A stretch of 5,403 nt of DNA from an uncultured Clostridia bacterium (GTDB lineage: Bacteria; Bacillota_A; Clostridia; Christensenellales; Aristaeellaceae), in contig CAMOGC010000117.1 in the NCBI GenBank assembly GCA_946613955.1, positions 1 through 5,403 of the forward strand, in the 5' to 3' direction. Of this stretch, positions 1-5,403 are shown piece after piece. The translations under genes were made by a program, and so were the position numbers. The notes under the pieces are model-generated. The model had not been told where the DNA came from. It searched no databases and saw nothing but the letters and a program-made list of their open reading frames with translations. The first letter of the stretch is position 1; each line of letters starts with the position of its first letter.

Positions 1-24
1 TAATTCTCCGCCGGCCCGTAAAGC

Positions 25-61
25 GATCACCCGGAGCTTCCCGCCCCGGGTGATCTTTTTT
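25..61 (+). terminator. Rho-independent terminator reading on the plus strand, possibly bidirectional
   Basis: A perfect 10-bp inverted repeat pairs GATCACCCGG (25-34) with CCGGGTGATC (46-55) around an 11-base loop, followed directly by six T on the plus strand (56-61). Read on the minus strand the stem lies 23 bases beyond the beta-xylosidase stop, but only GCTTTA follows it, so it is a weaker terminator in that direction. The orientation implies a rightward gene ending at or left of position 1, convergent with the beta-xylosidase, with the hairpin shared between them. Confidence 0.8.
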
Positions 62-77
62 GCCTCTGTTTGTTTCT

Positions 78-2117
78 TTATCCGACGGCTTTGGAACCGT
101 TGCGCAGCGAAACGCCCTCATACCGCCCGTCGGCGAAGGGCCCGGGCAGCAGATCTTCCGCCTTGCGGCCGAAGTAATCCTCGTTGAAGGTGATGGGGGT
201 GCCGTCCGGATTCTCGTATTTCTGTTCCGGCTCGAAGGCCATGCCCAGCCGCTCGGTATCCGCCAGGGTGGCCAGCCCTTTGGGCAGATAATCCCCCAGG
301 TTGGTCTTCAGCGTCCATTCCCCGTCCTTCTCCTCCAGCCGCAGGCTCACCGCGTGCTCCGTGTCAACCAGGCTGTTCTTTTCCTGATCCCAGGGCTGCG
401 CGCCGTTGAAGAACACGTTTCCTTCGGACCAGACCGGCAGTCGGCTGTAATACCGGTCGCTGGGATCGGAGCCCATGCCGCAGTATCCGTCAAAGAGCCG
501 CTCCCACTGCTCATAGGTCGGGAAGCCGTTGAACGGCGATACGCCGACCGTCAGGTTCCCGTCGTCCCAGGTATCGTGAACCATCTGCTTCTTCTGCTCC
601 GCCAGGAAGGGATGCATCGGCTGCTGCACAAAGATGTTGTTGATGAACCGGTCGTCCCCGTGCAGGAAGGTCATGAAGCCGGCGACTTCCGTCCGATGCG
701 GCACGTGATAGGGCGTATAGCGGGGCGAGGTCAGGGTCTTCGCGCCGTTGTCCGTCCCCCGCAGCACGCAGGTAATCGCGCCGGCGATCAGGTTGTGCAC
801 CGCCGCCACGCCCTGGGTCGGAAGCTTCAGGGACCGGGTGGACAAAAGCAGGTTGTGGTCGATGAGCGTGGGGCCGTGGGACACTTCGACGAAGATGTCC
901 TCGCCGTAGGCCAGCATCGCCTCCGGACGCATCAGATGCTCGAAGGGCAGGGTGTTGTCGTGGAACAGGTTCTGGGTCACCCGGGTGCCCTGGGCCTGCC
1001 AGTCCAGCCAGAGGCCGCGGGTGCAGTGGTGAATATGGTTCCGCCGATAGATGACGTCGATGGCCGCGTGCATCTTGATGCCGCCGATCTCCGCCCCCGC
1101 CAGGTTCTGCTTGTTGTTGATGTGGTGAATATGGTTGTCCTCGATGACGGAGAACACGCCGCCCAGATGGCCGACGATGCCCGTCTGGCCGCAGTCGTGA
1201 ATATGGCAGCGGCGGATCAGATGGCTGCCGATCTTCTCCTTGCTCCATCCTTCCCGCTGCGCCTGCAGGATGCAGTCCCGCTCCGTCTGGGTGCCGTCCT
1301 TATACTTCCAGTGGAGCCACTTGTTGTCGTTTTCCGGCTGCAGGTATTTGCCCAGGGAGATGCCGCTGCATTTGGACTCGAACACCTCGCAGTCCTCGAT
1401 CACCCATCCCTTGGACCAGTGGGGCCCGATCATCCCCTCCTGATAGGCCGTGGGCGGGGCCCACTGGGTGGCCGCCTGGCAGACCTTGAAGCCGGAAAGG
1501 GTAATGTATCCGATCCCCTCCGCCTCCGGATAGAAGCAGCTCTTCCGGGCGCTGATTTCGACGTTTTCCGCGTTGGGATCCCTGCCCTGGAAGTTGGCGT
1601 AGAATACGGTCTGATCCTTCTCCTCGTCCTGCTCCGCGTACCAGACGTAGACGGAGAAATCCGGATCCCAGCTGGTCACGGAGGGCACCGGCGCCTTGAC
1701 CTGGTCCAGATCCGTAACCTCATACAGGCTCTTCCCGTTCAGATAAACGTCGCCGGTATGGGCGATAAAGGTGGCGATGAACCAGTCGCCGCTGATCAGG
1801 GTGGTATAGGGGTTCCGGTCCGTAAAGATCCGGTTGTCCACCCGGGCCGTCCAGACGGTGCCGCCGATGTTTTCCCATCCGGTGACCCGTTCCGCGCCGG
1901 TAATCACCGCTCCCAGGGGCTCCTCCGAGCGATAGACGATCGGATGCTCGGGGGTTCCGCCGCACCTGGGATTCACGTTTTCCCGATAGACGCCGGGAGC
2001 GACGATGATCTCATCCCCCGGCCGGGCGATGTCCGCCGCCTGCTGGATGGCCCGGAAGGGAGCTTTCCGGGAGCCGTCCCCGGATGCGGGCGCGCTGCCG
2101 TTCACATAATAAACCAT
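78..2117 (-). CDS. GH120-family beta-xylosidase (right-handed beta-helix, cytoplasmic)
   Basis: This 679-residue protein probably removes xylose from the non-reducing end of xylo-oligosaccharides inside the cell. The N-terminus (about 3-80) is a DUF1565-type beta-helix entry (YYVNGS, APFRAIQQAA, GDEIIVAPGVYRE). An inserted region at about 85-190 contains the NPY, GDVYLNG and YVWYAE segments, and helix coils with repeated HIH motifs follow at about 200-500. From memory it matches the Thermoanaerobacterium saccharolyticum GH120 enzyme XylC along its length: CFYP, APPTA, GPxWSKGW, GWSKEKIGSH, CGQ..VGHLGGVFS, HAAIDV. The XylC nucleophile Asp sits in GLWLDWQAQG (here D372) and the acid/base Glu in FVEVSHGP (here E411). 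The two are 39 residues apart here, against 23 as I recall for XylC, so a loop has been inserted. There is no signal peptide or membrane segment. The start is set by an AGGAA site 9 bases upstream and by the fold beginning at residue 3. A non-xylosidase beta-helix hydrolase is the less likely alternative. Confidence 0.9.
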   Translation of the reverse strand: MVYYVNGSAPASGDGSRKAPFRAIQQAADIARPGDEIIVAPGVYRENVNPRCGGTPEHPIVYRSEEPLGAVITGAERVTGWENIGGTVWTARVDNRIFTDRNPYTTLISGDWFIATFIAHTGDVYLNGKSLYEVTDLDQVKAPVPSVTSWDPDFSVYVWYAEQDEEKDQTVFYANFQGRDPNAENVEISARKSCFYPEAEGIGYITLSGFKVCQAATQWAPPTAYQEGMIGPHWSKGWVIEDCEVFESKCSGISLGKYLQPENDNKWLHWKYKDGTQTERDCILQAQREGWSKEKIGSHLIRRCHIHDCGQTGIVGHLGGVFSVIEDNHIHHINNKQNLAGAEIGGIKMHAAIDVIYRRNHIHHCTRGLWLDWQAQGTRVTQNLFHDNTLPFEHLMRPEAMLAYGEDIFVEVSHGPTLIDHNLLLSTRSLKLPTQGVAAVHNLIAGAITCVLRGTDNGAKTLTSPRYTPYHVPHRTEVAGFMTFLHGDDRFINNIFVQQPMHPFLAEQKKQMVHDTWDDGNLTVGVSPFNGFPTYEQWERLFDGYCGMGSDPSDRYYSRLPVWSEGNVFFNGAQPWDQEKNSLVDTEHAVSLRLEEKDGEWTLKTNLGDYLPKGLATLADTERLGMAFEPEQKYENPDGTPITFNEDYFGRKAEDLLPGPFADGRYEGVSLRNGSKAVG
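1027..1206 (-). repeat. Beta-helix coil repeats encoding HIH motifs
   Basis: The plus-strand string GTGAATATGG recurs at about 1029, 1125 and 1197, with the first two copies sharing the 14-mer TGGTGAATATGGTT. They encode HIHH (361-364), HIHH (329-332) and HIHD (305-308) of the beta-xylosidase. The peptide spacing of 24 and 32 residues suits stacked coils of a right-handed parallel beta-helix. This is structural repetition within a gene, not a mobile repeat. Confidence 0.6.
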
Positions 2118-2126
2118 GGCTGCTCA

Positions 2127-2131
2127 TTCCT
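2127..2131 (-). promoter_or_regulatory. Ribosome binding site of the beta-xylosidase gene
   Basis: AGGAA on the minus strand lies 9 bases before the ATG at 2117, within a purine-rich AAAGGAAAGGAA run. It supports the chosen start and is weaker than the AGGAGG of the nucleotidase gene upstream. Confidence 0.6.
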
Positions 2132-2144
2132 TTCCTTTATAAAG

Positions 2145-2175
2145 GGCGGAGAGGGAAAGCAAGTCCCTCTCCGCC
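2145..2175 (-). terminator. Perfect 12-bp hairpin between nucleotidase and beta-xylosidase genes
   Basis: GGCGGAGAGGGA (2145-2156) is the exact complement of TCCCTCTCCGCC (2164-2175) around a 7-base loop. It lies 28 bases after the nucleotidase stop and 27 bases before the beta-xylosidase ATG. On the minus strand the stem is followed by CTTTATAAAGG, which has only a three-T run, so it is not a textbook intrinsic terminator. It may be a partial terminator or an mRNA processing or stability element. The hairpin itself is certain; its function is inferred. Confidence 0.6.
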
Positions 2176-2203
2176 GGGATCCTGTTGTAAAAGCCCGGAT
2201 GGC

Positions 2204-3871
2204 TTACGGAGCTTCCTCCACCGCGACGATCCGTCCCTGCCCGTAGGGATCGGCGTAGGTTTCCGGAATCTCGCCATGGAGGTCCTGGGTGATATAGTTG
2301 ATCAGCACCTGGTTGTCCAGCATGCTCCGGTTCACGATCAGCTTCGCGCCGCGGAACATGGTGTTGCCGTCGCCGTCGCTCAGCAGCATATAGTCATGGG
2401 AGGCCAGCCGATAGGTCTTGTTCAGATCCAGATCCTCGCCGCCGACCTTCACGTTCTTGACCCGGTATTCCCCGGCGACGCCGGTAAACATGCTGTTCTC
2501 ATCCTGCGTGACGCTGGAGGGAATGTAGGTGTGGATCTCATAGGTCAGCCCCGCCACCTGCAGGAAGCCGCCGCATTCGCCCGGAACCGCGCGGCTGTTC
2601 CACTCCAGCGCGTCCAGAATCTGCTGGCCCGTTACTTCGACAATGCACATGGCATTGCCGAAAGGATGCACCTTCAGGATATCGTTGAGGGTAATGTCGC
2701 CCGCGGGAATATCCACCCGGATACCGCCGCCGTTGACCCAGGCGATGTCCGCGCCGCTCTGGCTCATATACGCGTCCGCGCACAGATCCCCCAGGTTTGT
2801 TTCCGTCATGCGGACGATGCGGATCTTTTTGCCGTCCTCGGTGGTCTTCTCGGGGTCATAGATGACCAGCGGGAAATTGGAATGAGCCACCACCGTTTCC
2901 AGCGTTTCCTTCAGCTCGCCGCTGGCCGCCTTCGCCGCGTCCCCCGCGGGATTGGTAATGCCCAGATCCGCGGCGGAGAAATCGGAGGTCGGCCAGGTGT
3001 AGCTCTTCATGCTGAGCTTCCCGTCGGTCGAAACGGTCAGGGCGCCGATGGTATCCATCTTGGTCCCCACCGCCTGGCGGAGAACGATCTTCCCTTCCTT
3101 GTCCTTGACTTCCACATACTCATAATCGTGGGCATGTCCGTCCATCAGGGCGTCGACGCCGGTAATATGAGTGATCAGATCGTCATACCGATAGGGGGAC
3201 GCCTCCGCCTCGTTGCCCAGATGCGCCATGATGAACACGTAGTTCGCGCCCTCGGCCCGGGCGTCGTCCACGGCCTTCTGGATGCCGGCGTAGAACTTTT
3301 CCCCGGTTCCGTCCTGCATGAAGTCATAAACCCAGTTGCCCGCCTCGTCCTGGAAATACCTGGGGGTCGAGGTAGTGAGGGTCATGGGGGTGGTCGCGCC
3401 GACAAAGGCGAACTTCACCCCGTCGAATTCCTTGATCACATAGGGCGGGAATACCAGCTCGCCGTCCTTCTCGAAGTTGGCGCTGATGTAGGGGAATTTC
3501 GCCTTCGCCGTCATGGCCAGGAACGCGTCCATACCATAGTCGAAATCATGATTGCCCGGGATGGCGATATCGTACCCGGTGGCGTTCATGATATCGATCA
3601 GCGCCTCGCCCTGGGTCATGGTTCCCATGGGCTCGCCCTGGGTATAGTCGCCGTCGTCCACCAGCAGCGTGTAGTTCCCGTCCGCCTCCAGCTTCTGCCG
3701 CAGGGCGTACAGGCCGGCGACCCCCCAGTTCTGTTCCACGCCGCAATGCACGTCGCTGGTAAAGAGAATCACCAGGTTCTTCTGCAGCGCGGGGGCCGCG
3801 TCCTCCGCCAGCCCGGCCGCCATCGTCATCATCATCGACAGCGCCAGCAGCAAAGCAAACAGTTTTTTCAT
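2204..3871 (-). CDS. Secreted 5'-nucleotidase / UDP-sugar hydrolase family metallophosphoesterase
   Basis: This 555-residue exported enzyme is expected to remove phosphate from extracellular nucleotides (5'-nucleotidase or UDP-sugar/2',3'-cyclic phosphodiesterase activity) for nucleoside and phosphate salvage. Residues 1-22 form a signal peptide (MKK, a Leu/Ala/Met core, probable cleavage after GLA). The two-metal phosphoesterase domain spans about 32-300: D40-x-H42, GD at 74-75, GNHDFD at 106-111 (N107, H108), AHLG with H217, and GHAH at 245-248. The 5'-nucleotidase C-terminal substrate domain spans about 320-540: ETNLGDL at 357-363, NGGGIR at 380-385, PFGN at 403-406, and a SDGDGNTMF segment near residue 480. 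Length and domain order are normal for the family. There is no LPXTG or C-terminal hydrophobic anchor, so it is probably released or held non-covalently. It has its own promoter and a strong AAAAGGAGG ribosome site 9 bases before ATG. Substrate choice among NMPs, UDP-sugars and cyclic nucleotides cannot be read from the sequence. Confidence 0.93.
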   Translation of the reverse strand: MKKLFALLLALSMMMTMAAGLAEDAAPALQKNLVILFTSDVHCGVEQNWGVAGLYALRQKLEADGNYTLLVDDGDYTQGEPMGTMTQGEALIDIMNATGYDIAIPGNHDFDYGMDAFLAMTAKAKFPYISANFEKDGELVFPPYVIKEFDGVKFAFVGATTPMTLTTSTPRYFQDEAGNWVYDFMQDGTGEKFYAGIQKAVDDARAEGANYVFIMAHLGNEAEASPYRYDDLITHITGVDALMDGHAHDYEYVEVKDKEGKIVLRQAVGTKMDTIGALTVSTDGKLSMKSYTWPTSDFSAADLGITNPAGDAAKAASGELKETLETVVAHSNFPLVIYDPEKTTEDGKKIRIVRMTETNLGDLCADAYMSQSGADIAWVNGGGIRVDIPAGDITLNDILKVHPFGNAMCIVEVTGQQILDALEWNSRAVPGECGGFLQVAGLTYEIHTYIPSSVTQDENSMFTGVAGEYRVKNVKVGGEDLDLNKTYRLASHDYMLLSDGDGNTMFRGAKLIVNRSMLDNQVLINYITQDLHGEIPETYADPYGQGRIVAVEEAP

Positions 3872-3880
3872 GTCTCCCGT

Positions 3881-3889
3881 CCTCCTTTT
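3881..3889 (-). promoter_or_regulatory. Strong ribosome binding site of the nucleotidase gene
   Basis: AAAAGGAGG on the minus strand, 9 bases before the ATG at 3871, is a near-consensus Shine-Dalgarno sequence. It fixes the start at the MKK of the signal peptide. Confidence 0.85.
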
Positions 3890-3903
3890 CTCCGGTCGTC
3901 TCG

Positions 3904-3936
3904 TTATGCCCGCGCTTCTTCTGCGGGCTTCTTCAT
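3904..3936 (-). other. Possible ten-residue leader peptide ORF upstream of the nucleotidase
   Basis: An ATG at 3936-3934 opens a short frame, MKKPAEEARA, ending in TAA at 3906-3904, between the predicted promoter and the nucleotidase ribosome site. The ATG falls about where transcription would begin, so translation would be leaderless or absent; the AAGG just before it is too close to serve as a ribosome site. No run of a regulatory amino acid is visible. It is reported only as a possibility. Confidence 0.12.
3908..3928 (-). other. Small GC hairpin in the nucleotidase mRNA leader
   Basis: GCCCGC (3908-3913) and GCGGGC (3923-3928) can form a 6-bp stem around a 9-base loop within the predicted leader, upstream of the ribosome site. 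It could stabilise the 5' end of the message. It is short enough to be a chance pairing in this GC-rich DNA. Confidence 0.3.
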
Positions 3937-3942
3937 GTCCTT

Positions 3943-3972
3943 ATGTTACCCTTTCCCGGCCGGTTCAGTCAA
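3943..3972 (-). promoter_or_regulatory. Sigma-A-type promoter of the nucleotidase gene
   Basis: On the minus strand TTGACT (3972-3967, 5 of 6 consensus) is followed after 18 bases by TAACAT (3948-3943, 4 of 6 consensus). An AT-rich stretch with seven T lies just upstream of the -35 and could act as an UP element. Transcription would start near 3936, giving a leader of about 65 bases. This is the only good promoter match in the intergenic region and it separates the nucleotidase from the metal-GTPase operon. Confidence 0.6.
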
Positions 3973-3975
3973 GTT

Positions 3976-4021
3976 AAAAAAACATAACAATTGGGGCCTC
4001 CGCCTCCCCGGCGAAAGCCCC
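3976..4021 (-). terminator. Terminator of the metal-GTPase operon
   Basis: On the minus strand GGGGCTTTCGCC (4021-4010) pairs with GGCGGAGGCCCC (4004-3993) over 12 positions, two of them G-U, around a 5-base GGGGA loop. It starts 20 bases after the GTPase stop. A U-rich tail follows (AATTGTTATG, then seven T at 3982-3976), although the longest T run is 10 bases past the stem. On the plus strand the stem is followed by TTTGTTTGG, so weak bidirectional activity is possible. The T run also borders the -35 of the nucleotidase promoter. Confidence 0.65.
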
Positions 4022-4041
4022 TTTGTTTGGATCCTTTGCTA

Positions 4042-4995
4042 TCAGTAAAATGTCGCCACCGGCTCCTCCGGTTCCCGCGCTTTCTCGATCGCCAGCACGT
4101 CGATGACCGGCGTCTTTCCGGAGAACATCCGGTTCCGCTGCAGGCGGATTTTTCCCTTCAGCTTAAACCAGGAGCCCATCGCCGGCTTCTCGTTTTTCCC
4201 ACGATAGCACGCCAGGCCCGCGAACTGGGTGTCCGCGGCGCAGCAGTTCATCAGCATGCGGCCGGCCACGAATACGCTGTCGGGCATGGGCTTGGAGGTC
4301 TGGGGGAACAGGGCCGTAAACCGGACGGTCTTCCCGTCGTATTTGTCCGTGTTCTCCATCAGATCCGAGAAGAAGTAGGCGAAGTCCCGATCCTCGATTT
4401 CGACCACCGGCGCGTTGACGTCAAAGGGCAGCGGATCCACCTTCTCGTCCATGACGCTGCGCCCGTCGGGGTATTCATAGAAGATGTTGCAGCGGCGGTT
4501 CGCCTGGCGGACGATCTTGTGCAGCGCGTCCAGATCCGTTTTCTCGCCGCAGCGGTTAAAAACGGCTACGTCGCAGGTCTGGAGCTTGTCGTAGACCAGG
4601 TTCCGCATATTCGCGTTATAGACCGTATAGGTATTGCTGTCCGCGAAATGGATCTCCTGGGTCACCAGCCACCCGTCGGGGATGTTGTCATACAGCGTCT
4701 GCATGGGCCACATGCCGTTGTATTCGATGATCACCCGTTCGCACCGGGAATCCTCCGCGGCCTTGAGCAGCGCCTGCTCGTTGAATTCTTCCTCTTCCTC
4801 CAGGGTCAGGAGGGTGACGTTCTTCCCGCTGAAGGCGGAGAAGTCGTAATCCACCTCCCCCTCCTCGCACCGCAGAAGCAGCGTCCGCTCGCCGCTGTTG
4901 AAGCGCTTGTCCTCCAGGGTGCTCTGAATGAAGGTGGACTTCCCCGCGTCCAGAAAGCCGGTAAAGAGATAAACCGGAATTTCCTTGTTTGCCAT
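4042..4995 (-). CDS. COG0523-type (CobW/G3E) GTPase with YcgQ/DUF1980-like C-terminal domain
   Basis: This 317-residue protein is probably a metal-trafficking GTPase, with zinc as the likely metal. The N-terminal domain (about 5-190) has the COG0523 Walker A GFLDAGKS at 13-20 and an EEGEVDYD segment at 44-51 in the place of the usual NEFGE..D region. It has a Walker-B-like VIIEYNGMWP at 88-97, where E-Y-N-G replaces the canonical E-T-S-G, and N147-R-C-G in place of NKxD. The CxCC motif typical of the family is absent, leaving only C43 in that region. Residues about 195-305 do not resemble CobW_C. They read as a small beta-barrel with RMLMNCCAAD at 246-255, the pattern I associate with the C-terminal domain of YcgQ/DUF1980 (TIGR03943) proteins. 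The ATG follows the upstream COG0523 gene by six bases, with GGAGTG 9 bases before it, so the two are very likely co-transcribed. The domain identity rests on motif recall and the zinc role is an inference. Confidence 0.85.
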   Translation of the reverse strand: MANKEIPVYLFTGFLDAGKSTFIQSTLEDKRFNSGERTLLLRCEEGEVDYDFSAFSGKNVTLLTLEEEEEFNEQALLKAAEDSRCERVIIEYNGMWPMQTLYDNIPDGWLVTQEIHFADSNTYTVYNANMRNLVYDKLQTCDVAVFNRCGEKTDLDALHKIVRQANRRCNIFYEYPDGRSVMDEKVDPLPFDVNAPVVEIEDRDFAYFFSDLMENTDKYDGKTVRFTALFPQTSKPMPDSVFVAGRMLMNCCAADTQFAGLACYRGKNEKPAMGSWFKLKGKIRLQRNRMFSGKTPVIDVLAIEKAREPEEPVATFY

Positions 4996-5001
4996 AATTG
5001 A

Positions 5002-5403
5002 TTACACTCCGAATAGGGTCTTCAGATGGTCTTCGTTGATCTTGGAGCCGATGACGCACAGCCGGCCGGTGACCTCGGCGCTGCCGCGGCGGATATCCGT
5101 CTCGCCGGGGGTATAGTCGAAGTGGATCCAGGCGCCGCCGTCCGCCGGGGGGACGATGCCCTTCGCCCGCAGGATCATGCCGTAAGCCGCCTCGTCCTCC
5201 AGCTTTCCGAGAATCGCGCGCAGCTCGTCCTCGGTGAACTTGCGGGGGCTTTCCACGCCCCAGCTGGTAAAGACCTCGTCCGCGTCGTGATGGTGATGAT
5301 GGTGGTGGTGCCCGTCGTGGTGATGATGCTCGTGCTCATCGCCGTGATCATGATGATGCTCATGTTCATCCTCGTCATGATCGTGGTGATGATGCTCATG
5401 CTC
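5002..5403 (-). CDS. COG0523 (CobW/YciC-type) GTPase with His-rich linker, C-terminal part only
   Basis: The open frame enters from the right edge without a start; 133 residues are visible, ending in TAA at 5004-5002. The first 41 residues are a metal-binding linker of 24 His, 14 Asp/Glu, 2 Gly and 1 Ala. A CobW_C domain follows: DEVFTSWGVESPRKF at about 42-56, RAKGI at 79-83, WIHFDYTPG, then GRLCVIGSKINEDHLKTLF near the end. A His-rich stretch placed just before CobW_C is typical of COG0523 proteins that handle zinc, cobalt or nickel. The P-loop, the CxCC motif and the promoter are outside the window. The internal GTG at 5256 is not a start, because the coding frame and the family homology continue upstream of it. 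The downstream GTPase gene begins six bases after the stop. The metal is not determined by what is visible; zinc is the commonest in this family. Confidence 0.92.
   Translation of the reverse strand, partial: EHEHHHHDHDEDEHEHHHDHGDEHEHHHHDGHHHHHHHHDADEVFTSWGVESPRKFTEDELRAILGKLEDEAAYGMILRAKGIVPPADGGAWIHFDYTPGETDIRRGSAEVTGRLCVIGSKINEDHLKTLFGV
5005..5010 (-). promoter_or_regulatory. Ribosome binding site of the second GTPase, inside the upstream gene
   Basis: GGAGTG on the minus strand lies 9 bases before the ATG at 4995, within the last codons of the upstream COG0523 gene. The site overlapping the preceding gene and the six-base gap between stop and start both suggest translational coupling of the two GTPases. 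Confidence 0.65.
5287..5403 (-). repeat. Degenerate His/Asp/Glu-coding repeat (metal-binding linker)
   Basis: This low-complexity stretch of CAY and GAN codons encodes the His-rich linker of the partial COG0523 protein. Three imperfect 8-codon units of the pattern E-H-E-H-H-H-H/D-D/H begin at 5403, 5367 and 5337, joined by acidic or Gly spacers. The last part is eight consecutive His codons (5310-5287). Mixed CAT and CAC use shows it is not a pure DNA microsatellite. The tract continues past the window edge, so its full length is unknown. Confidence 0.85.

Noticed and set aside
2139..2163. Promoter for the xylosidase using TTGCTT and TATAAA on the minus strand
   Set aside because: The -35 matches only 3 of 6, the spacing is 15 bases, and transcription would begin at or inside the ribosome binding site.
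60..2246. 728-codon open frame on the plus strand opposite the beta-xylosidase gene
   Set aside because: It is an antisense shadow produced by the strong third-position GC bias of the minus-strand gene. Its translation is low-complexity (Val/Gly/Pro/His/Arg-rich) with no recognisable domain, while the minus strand encodes a clear GH120 protein.
2084..4048. 654-codon open frame on the plus strand opposite the nucleotidase gene
   Set aside because: It runs through the nucleotidase gene and both of its intergenic regions, lacks family motifs, and is explained by GC-biased codons on the opposite strand.
3991..5001. 336-codon plus-strand open frame opposite the second GTPase
   Set aside because: It is the same antisense effect. 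Its translation has no motif, whereas the minus strand has a P-loop and a CC-A-A-D signature.
4994..5005. TAATTGATTA at the GTPase junction as a Zur-box-like palindrome
   Set aside because: The half-sites are separated by two bases rather than the one of the Bacillus-type Zur core (TAATNATTA), the flanks do not match, and the site merely overlaps a stop and a start codon inside an operon.
5175..5399. 74-codon minus-strand ORF rich in Met, Ile and Thr
   Set aside because: It is the out-of-frame reading of the His-codon repeat. The correct frame continues into the CobW_C domain.
5287..5403. Tandem repeat read as a CRISPR or microsatellite element
   Set aside because: The repetition is a degenerate His/acidic codon pattern in frame with a COG0523 protein. 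There are no conserved repeats separated by unique spacers.

Overview
The window is a GC-rich, densely packed bacterial segment with every recognisable protein gene on the minus strand. The third-position GC bias, Clostridia-type signal peptide, AGGAGG-type ribosome sites and protein families point to a Gram-positive anaerobe of the gut or rumen Clostridia type. This assignment is an inference and no taxonomic marker gene is present.

Layout, in transcription order (high to low coordinates). (1) 5403-5002: the C-terminal 133 residues of a COG0523 (CobW/YciC-type G3E) GTPase, starting inside a His/Asp/Glu metal-binding linker (24 His in 41 residues) and running through the CobW_C domain; its GTPase domain lies outside the window. 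(2) 4995-4042: six bases later, a second and divergent COG0523 protein with a good P-loop but no CxCC metal motif. Its C-terminal third looks like the OB-fold domain of YcgQ/DUF1980/TIGR03943 proteins (R-x(4)-CC-A-A-D). These two genes form the end of an operon that is probably for zinc or another transition metal. (3) 4021-3976: a terminator-like hairpin, followed by a sigma-A-type promoter (3972-3943). (4) 3871-2204: a secreted 5'-nucleotidase/UDP-sugar hydrolase-family metallophosphoesterase. (5) 2175-2145: a perfect 12-bp hairpin in the short gap. (6) 2117-78: a cytoplasmic GH120-family beta-xylosidase with a right-handed beta-helix fold and both catalytic acids in place. (7) 61-25: a strong intrinsic terminator whose U-tract reads on the plus strand, suggesting a convergent gene ending at or before the left edge.

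The metal-GTPase pair is one functional unit. Nucleotide salvage (5'-nucleotidase) and xylo-oligosaccharide hydrolysis (GH120) are separate jobs, and nothing visible links them except proximity. The most unusual item is the two-domain COG0523/YcgQ-like protein, placed directly behind a His-rich COG0523 protein. I see no mobile element, CRISPR array, tRNA or rRNA.
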